Source of the DNA: Planctomycetota bacterium
GTDB lineage: Bacteria > Planctomycetota > Phycisphaerae > FEN-1346
Assembly: GCA_026386995.1 (NCBI GenBank)
Contig: JAPLMO010000055.1
Location: 1 to 6,200, forward strand
Length of the DNA: 6,200 nucleotides
Direction: 5' to 3'
Made by a program: the position numbers and the translations under genes. This document shows, piece by piece, positions 1 to 5,962 of the stretch. The notes beneath the pieces were generated by a model that did not search any database, was not told where the DNA came from, and saw nothing but the letters and a program-made list of their open reading frames with translations. Every line of letters starts with the position of its first letter. Within the stretch, counting starts at the first letter, position 1.

Positions 1-2
1 TG

Positions 3-131
3 GCGGCCTGCCGCAAGTGGCAAGAGTTGGTCAAGACCTCCGGCGAGATCCGCTGGTCCGACCGCACCGGCCACCGCTCGATGCCGGCCGAGGCGTTGCT
101 CGCGTACCTGAAGGACCGCGTCCGCCGCTGA
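3..131 (+). CDS. C-terminal end of an unrecognised protein (5' end outside window)
   Basis: An open frame enters from the left edge and ends at TGA 129-131, giving 42 residues that finish with LLAYLKDRVRR. Nearly every codon in this frame ends in G or C, which matches the window's real genes and makes this frame more credible than the overlapping frame that starts at 17. The visible tail is hydrophilic and basic, with a probable terminal amphipathic helix (MPAEALLAYLKDRVRR). No family is recognisable from so short a piece. The next gene on the same strand starts 189 bases downstream after a separate promoter and a repeat doublet, so the two are probably not one tight operon. Confidence 0.6.
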   Translation, partial: AACRKWQELVKTSGEIRWSDRTGHRSMPAEALLAYLKDRVRR

Positions 132-145
132 GCCGCGGCAAATCG

Positions 146-174
146 TTGACACTTCCGCCGCAACACGCGATAGT
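146..174 (+). promoter_or_regulatory. Sigma-70-type promoter for the kinase gene
   Basis: TTGACA at 146-151 is a perfect -35 box, followed by a 17-base spacer and GATAGT at 169-174 (4 of 6 to TATAAT). It lies just after the stop of the upstream gene and points towards the kinase. A start near 181 would give a leader of about 140 bases that contains the whole repeat doublet at 192-267. The call rests on the sequence match alone. Confidence 0.5.
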
Positions 175-191
175 TGCTCGCAGTCGTGCCC

Positions 192-267
192 ACGTAGGGT
201 GGGTGCTATGCACCCACCATGCCGTGCCTGGTGTAAGAATGGTGGGTGCATAGCACCCACCCCACAT
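192..267. repeat. REP-like palindrome doublet, family A, inverted pair
   Basis: Two hairpins, each with 9-bp arms GGTGGGTGC / GCACCCACC and a 3-base centre, sit at 198-218 and 241-261. They face each other: 192-220 and 239-267 are reverse complements at 27 of 29 positions, with 18 bases between. The first hairpin has GTAG (194-197) directly at its 5' foot. The mirrored copy has GTGG instead, read on the minus strand. A GTAG foot is a known mark of REP sequences processed by RAYT transposases. The doublet lies in the predicted leader of the kinase mRNA and could fold into one long cruciform or two small hairpins. It belongs to the same family as 2440-2521. Confidence 0.85.
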
Positions 268-320
268 GTTGAGCAACAGACCCGTCTTGCCCGCCGCGAG
301 AGGCAGGGGAACTTGCGTAG

Positions 321-1388
321 ATGCTGACGCCGATTGAAGAAAAGATGCTGAAGAACGCCGCCGCCCAGGGCAAGGCGCCCGACGAGGTGGTCCGCGAGGC
401 CCGCCGCCTTCTGGAACAGGCCCACAAGGTCAAGTGGCCCCTGTCGGTGGCCGAGGCGCTGAATCGCGCCGCCGCCACCGTGACCAAGGCGCACCGCGCC
501 CCGCGCGGCCCGGTGGGCTCGCGCATCGAGGCCGACAACATCGACCCCGCGGACCTCAAAATCATCGAGAAGATCGGTCGCAGCAAGCAGGCCGTTGTCT
601 ACAAGTGCCTACAGGTCAGCAAGAACCGGGTCCTGGCGATCAAGATCCTCTCGGCCCAGGCGGCCGCCAACGTGGCGGTCCGCAACAACTTCATCCGCGA
701 AGGCCGTAGCGCCGCCCGCCTCGTCCACCCCAACATCGTCCGCATCTACGGCGTGGCCCCGTTCAAAGACACCCTGCTGCTGGCGATGGAGTACGTGGAC
801 GGCGGCTCGGTGGCCGACCTGCTGGCGGCACAGACGCGCCTGGAGCCGCGCGAGGCCGTCCGCATCATCCGCGCCGCGGCGGCGGGCCTGGCGCTGGCAC
901 ACAAGCAGGGGTTCATCCACCGCGACATCAAGCCCCATAACATCCTGCTCGGACGCGACGGCCAGGTGAAAATCGCCGACATGGGCATCGCCCGCCGCAA
1001 CGCCGACCTCGAAACCGCCTTCGCCGAGGCCGGCCGGGCCTACGGCACGCCTTATTACCTCTCGCCCGAGCAGGTGCGCGGCGACCCTGACACGGACTTC
1101 CGGGCCGACATTTATTCGCTCGGGGCCACGTTCTACCAGATGCTGGCCGGCCGCCCGCCGTTCGCCTCGCCCGACCCGCAATCGCTATACAAGATGCACC
1201 TCTCGGCGCCCGTGCCCGACCCGCGCCGATTCGTGTCGGAACTGCCCGAGTCGATCTTCCGCATTCTCGAGACGGCCCTCGCCAAGAAACCAGCCGACCG
1301 ATTCCCGAACTGCGCGGCGTTTATCAAGGCCCTCGATAAGACCGGCCTCGCGCCGCCGCCAAAGGCTGCCGCGCAACCCAAACAGTGA
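321..1388 (+). CDS. Soluble Ser/Thr protein kinase (Hanks type) with degenerate glycine loop
   Basis: This 355-residue protein has a bacterial eukaryotic-like kinase domain at about residues 79-340. Visible elements are Lys108 in the AIK motif, Glu127 of helix C, the catalytic loop HRDIKPHN (200-207, Asp202), the metal-binding Asp220 in DMG (DFG in most kinases), the activation-segment GTPYYLSPE (242-250), Asp263 and Arg327. All catalytic residues are present, so activity is likely. The glycine loop reads GRSKQAVVY (86-94): the second and third glycines are Ser and Ala. Residues 1-75 are charged and helical and match no domain I recognise. There is no membrane segment or PASTA/WD sensor, and the chain ends soon after the kinase fold in a Pro/Ala/Lys tail, so it should be cytoplasmic. 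The ATG at 321 is preceded by AGGGGA at 305-310, 10 bases away. The substrate is unknown. The gene converges on the HEAT gene. Confidence 0.93.
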   Translation: MLTPIEEKMLKNAAAQGKAPDEVVREARRLLEQAHKVKWPLSVAEALNRAAATVTKAHRAPRGPVGSRIEADNIDPADLKIIEKIGRSKQAVVYKCLQVSKNRVLAIKILSAQAAANVAVRNNFIREGRSAARLVHPNIVRIYGVAPFKDTLLLAMEYVDGGSVADLLAAQTRLEPREAVRIIRAAAAGLALAHKQGFIHRDIKPHNILLGRDGQVKIADMGIARRNADLETAFAEAGRAYGTPYYLSPEQVRGDPDTDFRADIYSLGATFYQMLAGRPPFASPDPQSLYKMHLSAPVPDPRRFVSELPESIFRILETALAKKPADRFPNCAAFIKALDKTGLAPPPKAAAQPKQ

Positions 1389-1458
1389 CCTCGCGAGTCT
1401 CGCCTCGGAAATCCGGCCGCGCCTCGCCTGTTTTCCCTTGTGGAGCCTGTGTGAAGGA

Positions 1459-1597
1459 TTAGAGCAGTTCACGCTTGACTGTAGCGAGTGTGTGCGCGGT
1501 GGGCAGTCTTGCCCACCGCGCCGCCTCTCGACATTCCGCGCGGCGGGCAGGACTGCCCGCCGCGCGAGGGGCTATAAGCAAGCGTGAATTGCTATAG
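1459..1597. mobile_element. MITE-like / REP element, family B, copy 1 (complete, with terminal inverted repeats)
   Basis: The element is 139 bp. Its ends, 1459-1484 and 1572-1597, are inverted repeats matching at 20 of 26 positions, with the core CAGTTCACGCTTG / CAAGCGTGAATTG. Between them lie two strong hairpins: 1494-1521 (12-bp stem, GTCT loop) and 1537-1566 (about 13 bp, CGCGCGGCGGGCA arms), joined by 15 bases. The stretch 1463-1567 recurs, inverted and without a single mismatch, at 5997-6101. It carries no gene, so it must be moved in trans if it is mobile. It fills the gap between the convergent kinase and HEAT genes, where the GC-rich hairpins could also stop transcription from both sides, although no T-run follows them. 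Confidence 0.85.
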
Positions 1598-1625
1598 CCT
1601 GTGGAACAGCGTAACTTGGGCTAAC

Positions 1626-2390
1626 TCATTTCACCGCCGCAAGGCCGCGCGCGGCGGCCTCGCAGACGTGCTTCTCGGTGGGGTCCTTGCGCGTATCGCG
1701 GAGGTGGGCGTAAATTTTCGCCGCCTCGGCCTTGCGACCGGCGGCAGCCAGGTTCTCTGCGAGCACGAGGCAGAACTTCGTCATCTGGATCCGCTCCCAG
1801 CCCTGCGAACCGTCGGCGGCCTTCAGCAGAAGGCCGGGCGCGGCGGCGTCGCCGATGTTCGCCAGCCCCCTGGCCGCGGCCAGACGGATCTCGCGGTCCG
1901 CATCTGCCAGGGCGGCCCGCATCGCGTCGGCGGACTTTGCGTCGCGCAGCACGCCGAGGTTCTGGAGGACCGTCAGGCGGCTCTTGCCCTTGGCCTGCGG
2001 CAAGGCCGCGCGGAACTGCTCGACCGCCCCATCGCCGATGGACACCAGCGCCCGGGCCGCCCACTCGCTCAGATCATCGTCGGTCAGAAGTTTGCCGATC
2101 GCCGCGGTGGCCTCCTTGCCGCCGGCGGTCTGCAACTCCTGGAGTAGGAACGCCTGCACGCGCCCCGGTTCCACAAGCATGTCGATGACGCCGAGGATGC
2201 TCTCGCGGCCGCCCTTCTGGATTTCCTCGACGGCCTTCTCGATCTTCACCTTGTCGATGGGCGCGGTCTCGAGTTTGCGATTCTTGCCATCCGTGCCCGG
2301 GTCCTTGACGACGATGTGCGTATACATGCCGCGCTCGTCGGCGGCGGGCATCTGGTCCACGAGGGCCTTGATCTCTTGGGACGGGGCCAT
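1626..2390 (-). CDS. HEAT-repeat (PBS-lyase-like) protein
   Basis: This 254-residue protein is alpha-helical and has no signal peptide or membrane segment. Repeated paired helices of the HEAT type are seen at about 62-90, 92-131 (ARALVSIGDGAVEQFRAAL), 133-161 (LQNLGVLRDAKSADAMRAAL) and 162-190 (AAARGLANIGDAAAPGLL). The C-terminal part (203-254) looks like a helical or TPR-like cap with AEAAKIYAHL. Such repeats form a curved scaffold for protein binding, and the sequence shows no catalytic site. The ATG at 2388-2390 is chosen because AAAGGAA (2398-2404 on the plus strand) lies 7 bases upstream. It follows the Gfo/Idh/MocA gene on the same strand after 143 bases and is probably co-transcribed with it. 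HEAT proteins are often encoded near such oxidoreductases in planctomycetes, but their shared job is not established here. Confidence 0.88.
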   Translation of the reverse strand: MAPSQEIKALVDQMPAADERGMYTHIVVKDPGTDGKNRKLETAPIDKVKIEKAVEEIQKGGRESILGVIDMLVEPGRVQAFLLQELQTAGGKEATAAIGKLLTDDDLSEWAARALVSIGDGAVEQFRAALPQAKGKSRLTVLQNLGVLRDAKSADAMRAALADADREIRLAAARGLANIGDAAAPGLLLKAADGSQGWERIQMTKFCLVLAENLAAAGRKAEAAKIYAHLRDTRKDPTEKHVCEAAARGLAAVK

Positions 2391-2439
2391 GATTGCGTTC
2401 CTTTCACGCGTTTCCGCGATTACGTTTTCACACTAGAAC

Positions 2440-2521
2440 GGCAGTCATGGTGGGTGCACAGCACCCACCCTACATGAACAGCAGCAGCGTGGGTGCATAG
2501 CACCCACCCTACATGACTGCC
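2440..2521. repeat. REP-like palindrome doublet, family A, direct pair within an outer inverted repeat
   Basis: Two copies of the family A hairpin lie in the same orientation at 2449-2469 and 2489-2507. The units 2450-2477 and 2489-2516 match at 27 of 28 positions, each followed by CTAC, which is GTAG at the hairpin foot on the minus strand. The pair is framed by a perfect 10-bp inverted repeat, GGCAGTCATG (2440-2449) and CATGACTGCC (2512-2521). It occupies most of the 143-base spacer between the oxidoreductase and HEAT genes and would be transcribed with them, so it could act as an mRNA stabiliser or attenuator in the operon. That role is inference. Confidence 0.85.
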
Positions 2522-2533
2522 CTGCCCCGGTCG

Positions 2534-3775
2534 CTACAGGTACCAGGGGGCGCACATCGGCTGATTGACGAGCCGGTTCGCCTCGGCGTCGCCGACGATT
2601 TCTTCCTTCACGGGGTCGTACTTGATCTTGCGGCCCATGCGGATGGCAATGTTCGCCAGGTGCATGATCGCCGCGCAGCGGTGGGCCGCCTCGGCGTGGC
2701 CGCCGGGCTTCTTGCGAGTCTTGACGGCCTCGGGGAACTTAGGAAACACCTCGGGGTCGGGCATCGCCTTGATCTTCTTCTGGTCCTCTTCGCTGAGGTC
2801 CGAGAGGCTGACGTCCCGTTCCTTCTTGCGGCTGTACGGCTCGCCCCACTCCCCGCTTTCCATCACGATCGTGAAGCCGTCGGCGTAGGTCAGTTCGACC
2901 CAGCCCCACCTGGCACAGCACTCGGGGTGCGCCGGCGGGGCGTAGGCCTCGATCTCAACGGGGCTGGTGTCGTCCTTGCCGTAGATCCACTGGACGGGGT
3001 CGAAGTGGTGCTGGCCCATGTCAGCCATGCCGCCGCCCTCGTAGTCCCAGTAGCCGCGATGCGTGCCGCCGTGGCGGTGCGGATGATAGGGCCTCAGCGG
3101 CGACGGGCCGCAATACATGTTCCAGTCGAGGTTCTTCGGGACGGCCTGCGGCGGGGCCTTGACCATGCCGCTCCACATGGCGACCTTGAGGCCCCCGCGC
3201 TTCATGTGAACGGCCTGGCAGGGCTTGAGAAGCCCGCTGCGCATGATCTTGTGCGTCAGTCGGCTCCGTTCGCTCTGGACGGCCCCGTAGCGGCCGAAGG
3301 TGCCGACCTGGTAGATGCGGTTGTAGCGGCGCTCGGCCTCAACCAGGGCCCGGCCCTCGGCAATGACGCGGGTCGCGGGCTTCTCGCACAGGACGTCCTT
3401 GCCCGCCTCCATCGCGGCAATGGAGATAAGTGCGTGCCAGTGCGGCGGTGTGGCGATGGCCACGACGTCGATGTCCTTGCGTTCGAGGACTTTGCGGTAG
3501 TCGGTGTAGTACGACTTGTCGTCGGCCTTGTCGAGGAACTTCACGTCGCACATGATGAGTTGGCGGACGTTGTCGCCGAGTTCCTTGAAGGTCCCGCCGC
3601 CGCGCCCACCGCAACCGATCAGGGCGCCGTTGATCATCTCGCTGGGCGGCACGTTGCCCTGGCCGCCCAGGACGTGTCGCGGCACGATTGAGAACGTCGC
3701 GACCGCCGCGGCGGCGGTGGCCGCGTGCTTCAGGAGGTCACGTCGGGAAGTCTTCCAGCGTCCGTCGGCTGCCAT
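2534..3775 (-). CDS. Gfo/Idh/MocA family oxidoreductase with Tat signal
   Basis: This 413-residue protein is an NAD(P)-dependent sugar or polyol dehydrogenase-type enzyme. It starts with a twin-arginine signal: SRRDLLKH (10-17) followed by an Ala-rich hydrophobic stretch to about 31, so export of the folded protein is likely. The Rossmann fold begins with GALIGCGGRGGG (50-61), and the family's conserved EKP is at 131-133 (Lys132). GGGMADMGQHHFD (247-259) holds the Asp/His active-site residues. The C-terminus (GDAEANRLVNQPMCAPWYL) is the form common in planctomycete paralogues. The substrate cannot be read from sequence. The ATG at 3773-3775 is well supported by AAGGAG (3783-3788 on the plus strand) 7 bases upstream. 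The HEAT gene lies downstream on the same strand and the DUF58 gene diverges upstream. Confidence 0.95.
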   Translation of the reverse strand: MAADGRWKTSRRDLLKHAATAAAAVATFSIVPRHVLGGQGNVPPSEMINGALIGCGGRGGGTFKELGDNVRQLIMCDVKFLDKADDKSYYTDYRKVLERKDIDVVAIATPPHWHALISIAAMEAGKDVLCEKPATRVIAEGRALVEAERRYNRIYQVGTFGRYGAVQSERSRLTHKIMRSGLLKPCQAVHMKRGGLKVAMWSGMVKAPPQAVPKNLDWNMYCGPSPLRPYHPHRHGGTHRGYWDYEGGGMADMGQHHFDPVQWIYGKDDTSPVEIEAYAPPAHPECCARWGWVELTYADGFTIVMESGEWGEPYSRKKERDVSLSDLSEEDQKKIKAMPDPEVFPKFPEAVKTRKKPGGHAEAAHRCAAIMHLANIAIRMGRKIKYDPVKEEIVGDAEANRLVNQPMCAPWYL

Positions 3776-3975
3776 GGTCCCGCTCCTTCTCGTGTGCGAC
3801 GTGCGATAATCTTACGGCACGCCACGCTGCCAGGTATGAACCGTGTTTCTTGTGCGATGGTTCTGGCGGAACTTGGGCGGGCAACGGCTTGTGGCATAAA
3901 GCGCGGCGTTGTCGCGCAAGGCGCCCGCCCGGAGCATCTAGTGTAGTGCTTCAGAATTATCGCACATTATGGTAT
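3776..3975. other. Divergent intergenic region, no gene seen
   Basis: This stretch separates the divergent Gfo/Idh/MocA and DUF58 genes and must hold promoters for both, but no convincing one stands out. A weak candidate towards DUF58 is TTGGGC (3873-3878), a 16-base spacer and CATAAA (3895-3900). GTGCGATAAT (3801-3810) and ATTATCGCAC (3956-3965) form a perfect 10-bp inverted repeat across the region. It could be a pair of regulator half-sites or simply chance. No open frame here has the codon pattern of the neighbouring genes. Confidence 0.4.
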
Positions 3976-4057
3976 CGGGTGCCACGGCTGCGCTGTTTGC
4001 AGCCGTGCTCTGCGTCGAACGGCGGCACGGCTGCAAACAGCGCAGCCGTGGCACCCG
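3976..4057. repeat. Long perfect inverted repeat, family C (doublet of hairpins)
   Basis: The arms 3976-4008 and 4025-4057 are perfect reverse complements over 33 bp with a 16-base loop. Each arm is itself a hairpin: CACGGCTGC (3983-3991) pairs with GCAGCCGTG (3999-4007), and the mirror copy pairs 4026-4034 with 4042-4050. It is therefore a REP-style doublet like families A and B but of unrelated sequence and without a GTAG foot. It ends 55 bases before the DUF58 start, in the likely mRNA leader, where a 33-bp stem could hinder or redirect transcription or translation. A frame open from 3969 reads through it, but this part is not taken as coding. Confidence 0.9.
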
Positions 4058-4112
4058 CACAATCAAAGTTGCCGGACTACTAGCCGTGCCTCGGCTCCAA
4101 CAGGGGCTTACC

Positions 4113-4991
4113 ATGAACGACGCTTATCGCGAGTACCTGGCCGCAGGCTCGCGCGCTGCGGGGCGGTATGCGCTCGTCGCACCGCAGGCGGCCCCGCTGG
4201 GCCTGGCGGGGGCGCACCTCGCGGACCGCCCGGGCAGCAGCCTGGAGTTCATGGACCACCGCGAGTACCAGCCCGGCGACGACCTCCGCCGGATCGACTG
4301 GGCCGCCTTCGCCCGCAGCGACCGCCTGACCGTCAAACTCTATCGCCAGGAGGTCGTCCCGCACGTGGACGTCCTCATCGACGGCTCGCGCTCGATACGC
4401 CTGGAGGGCACGGCCAAGGACCGCGCAACGCTCGGCCTGGCAGCCCTGCTGGCCACGGCGGCCGACAACGCCGGCTTTACGCACCGGACGCACCTGGCCG
4501 CCGACGGCTGGCGGCAGGTCATCGGCGGCGCCGGCCCCGCCGAGACATGGCAAGACGTCTCGCTTGACTCCAGCGGCAGCCCCGCCGACGCCCTCGCGGT
4601 CATGCCGCCCACGCTCCTGCCGCGCGGTCTCCGCGTTTTCGTGAGCGACCTCTTGTGGCTCGGCGACCCGGAGCGGATCCTGGCCCGCCTGGCCCAGAAG
4701 GCCGCCTCGCTGGCCGTCGTCCAAGTCCTGGCCGAGGCCGACACCGCCGCCGCCCAGCGAGGCAACCTGCGACTCGTCGACAGCGAGACCGGCCGCGAAC
4801 TGGAGGTCTTCGTTGACGCAACACAGCAACAGCGCTACCGCCAGGCCCTCGCGCGGCATCAGCAGAATTGGAGCCGCGCCGCGCGGCAGGTCGGCGCCAC
4901 GCTGACGACCCTCGTGGCCGAGCAACTTGTCGCCGGCTGGGACCTGGGCGAACTCGTCGGTGCGGGACTCGTGAAGGTGATCGACTCGTGA
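4113..4991 (+). CDS. DUF58 domain protein (MoxR/BatA-associated)
   Basis: This 292-residue protein carries the DUF58 signature at about residues 44-80: LEFMDHREYQPGDDLRRIDW followed by AAFARSDRLTVKLYRQE. After it comes a von Willebrand A-like fold beginning DVLIDGSRSI (86-95), with the metal-site pattern DxSxS at Asp90, Ser92 and Ser94, and a second strand LRVFVSDLLWL (173-183). No membrane segment is present. In known operons such proteins sit between a MoxR AAA+ ATPase and membrane VWA proteins and are thought to help mature or assemble envelope or metal-dependent complexes. The frame opens at 3969, but those codons lie in the family C repeat. The ATG at 4113 is chosen because AGGGG (4102-4106) lies 6 bases upstream and family homology begins there. 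The stop TGA overlaps the next GTG start by 4 bases (GTGA, 4988-4991). No MoxR gene is visible upstream. Confidence 0.92.
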   Translation: MNDAYREYLAAGSRAAGRYALVAPQAAPLGLAGAHLADRPGSSLEFMDHREYQPGDDLRRIDWAAFARSDRLTVKLYRQEVVPHVDVLIDGSRSIRLEGTAKDRATLGLAALLATAADNAGFTHRTHLAADGWRQVIGGAGPAETWQDVSLDSSGSPADALAVMPPTLLPRGLRVFVSDLLWLGDPERILARLAQKAASLAVVQVLAEADTAAAQRGNLRLVDSETGRELEVFVDATQQQRYRQALARHQQNWSRAARQVGATLTTLVAEQLVAGWDLGELVGAGLVKVIDS

Positions 4992-5593
4992 TTCTTGCGT
5001 TGCCCTGGGCACTGTTGGGACTGGCGGCGATACCCGCGCTGGCGGCGATCTACTTCCTGCGAAACCATTCCCCTTGGGGGTGTGACGTAGTCGCCTTGGC
5101 AAACCTGTGTCATAATCGCGTTGGCACGGCCGGCGACGTCGACGCCGAGTTCCTGCGCGACGTGGCGAAGCGCGGCGGCGGCCGCGTCTTCTTCACCGAC
5201 AAGCCGCGCGAACTGCCCCGCATCTTCGCCCAGGACACGTTCGTCGTGGCCCGCAACTCATTCCTGGAGCAGCAGACGCCCGTCCGCGCAACCGGCGGGC
5301 TGGCGGCCCTGACGGACGCGGCGCTGGTGCCGCTGCCGGACGTCGGCGGCTACAACCTCTGCTACCTTCGGCCGGGGGCCAACCTCGCCGCCGTGACGGC
5401 CGACGAGTACACGGCGCCCCTGGTGGCCGCGTGGCAGGCGGGCGCCGGCCGCGTCCTCTGCTACTCCGGCGAGGCCGACGGCCAGTTCACCGGCCCGGGG
5501 CCCGGTGGCCCGCTGGCCGCGCGCGGGTGTGTTCTTTACAAGCCTGGCTCGCTGGGTTTCCGTCGCCGAGCCGCGGCTCGTATACTTTGGTAG
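4988..5593 (+). pseudogene. Remnant of BatA-like membrane VWA / amidotransferase-like protein, internally deleted and 3'-truncated
   Basis: The frame begins at GTG 4988, overlapping the DUF58 stop, and would encode 201 residues. Residues 1-25 (LALPWALLGLAAIPALAAIYFLR) are the BatA-type N-terminal membrane helix. Residues 49-168 (RGGGRVFFTDKPRELPRIFAQD, then GGYNLCYLRPGANLAAV and VLCYSGEADGQFTG) match the part that normally follows the VWA domain in large planctomycete membrane proteins. The VWA domain between them is missing. It is replaced by about 63 bases (5066-5128) with A/T-ending codons unlike either flank. After about 5525 the codon pattern collapses again and the frame ends in a random-looking tail at TAG 5591-5593. 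The family is far longer, so the product is probably non-functional. An assembly chimera, or a very short membrane-anchored protein still in use, are the alternatives. The original operon coupling to DUF58 is intact. Confidence 0.65.
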
Positions 5594-5891
5594 CGAAACG
5601 TATCGCGTTCACTTTAGTATATACCGGAGGGCGAAAACGGGCGCTTTTCGCGCCGCGCGAGGCCGAAAACCCTCTTGGCGCTAGCGCCAAGGCCGTTTTT
5701 GCGTCGTTTGGTAAGATGGGTAAGGCGCTTTTTTACCGGTTTTTGATACTTCTTACGCGTTTTTGATCGGAACTTGATACCTCCGGAGGCCGCCGAAGGG
5801 GTTTTCGCCGCCTGCGATTATATACTATACTATATACGACTGGAGTGGTCGTGATTCCCCGCCGCCCCTTCCGGCGCCCCCAAAACAATCA
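5594..5891. other. AT-rich non-coding stretch
   Basis: The base composition changes sharply from the neighbouring genes. There are several T-runs (5696-5700, 5729-5734, 5739-5743, 5760-5764), a 7-bp hairpin GCGAAAA / TTTTCGC (5631-5651), the 10-bp palindrome CCTCCGGAGG near 5780 and a TATAC-rich tract (5819-5837) with overlapping TATACT hexamers. No frame through it has the G/C-ending codons of real genes here, and I recognise no RNA family. It could be the decayed 3' part of the BatA-like gene's locus, imported DNA, or an untranslated RNA region. Confidence 0.45.
5674..5700 (+). terminator. Possible intrinsic terminator after the BatA-like remnant
   Basis: CTTGGCGCTAGCGCCAAG (5674-5691) is a perfect 18-bp palindrome able to form a 7-bp stem with a CTAG loop. 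It is followed after 4 bases by TTTTT (5696-5700). It lies about 80 bases after the stop of the remnant on the plus strand. The gap before the T-run and the short run make it only moderately convincing. Confidence 0.4.
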
Positions 5892-5953
5892 GGGACAGCG
5901 CCAGTCGGCTTCACCGGGCCGGGCCGGCGGTCCGGGCGGTCTGGCGCTGTCCC
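5892..5953. repeat. Inverted repeat, family D
   Basis: GGGACAGCGCCAG (5892-5904) and CTGGCGCTGTCCC (5941-5953) are perfect 13-bp reverse complements. Weaker symmetry continues outwards (CAAAACAATC on the left, GTATTTTGG on the right). The 36-base loop is rich in CCGG and could fold further. This is another REP-like unit, different from A, B and C in sequence, located just upstream of the two promoters that lead to the transposase gene. Confidence 0.75.
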
Positions 5954-5962
5954 GTATTTTGG

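Noticed and set aside
1494..1566. Bidirectional intrinsic terminator between the convergent genes
   Set aside because: The hairpins are strong, but no T-run follows on either strand, and the identical copy at 5997-6101 lies in front of a gene, so they are annotated as part of the mobile element.
1584..2436. Plus-strand frames of 187 and 234 residues opposite the HEAT gene
   Set aside because: Antisense shadows; the HEAT protein has repeat structure, a Shine-Dalgarno site and the expected codon pattern.
192..2521. CRISPR array suggested by recurring palindromic units
   Set aside because: There are only two units per site, with irregular or no spacers and no cas genes; the dyad structure and the GTAG foot fit REP elements.
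2513..3691. 392-residue open frame on the plus strand opposite the Gfo/Idh/MocA gene
   Set aside because: It is an antisense shadow of a well-supported gene. Its start lies inside the family A repeat doublet and its product has no recognisable fold.
3969..4112. 48-residue N-terminal extension of the DUF58 frame
   Set aside because: These codons lie largely within the family C inverted repeat. The family's usual start and a Shine-Dalgarno site are at 4113.
4080..5102. 340-residue open frame on the minus strand opposite DUF58
   Set aside because: It is antisense to a clear DUF58 domain, has a low-complexity Arg/Gly/Ala-rich composition, matches no family and has no ribosome binding site; such shadows are common in high-GC DNA.
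5431..5766. 111-residue frame on the plus strand ending in the AT-rich stretch
   Set aside because: It is out of frame with the BatA-like remnant in its first part and reads through T-runs and a terminator-like palindrome in its second.
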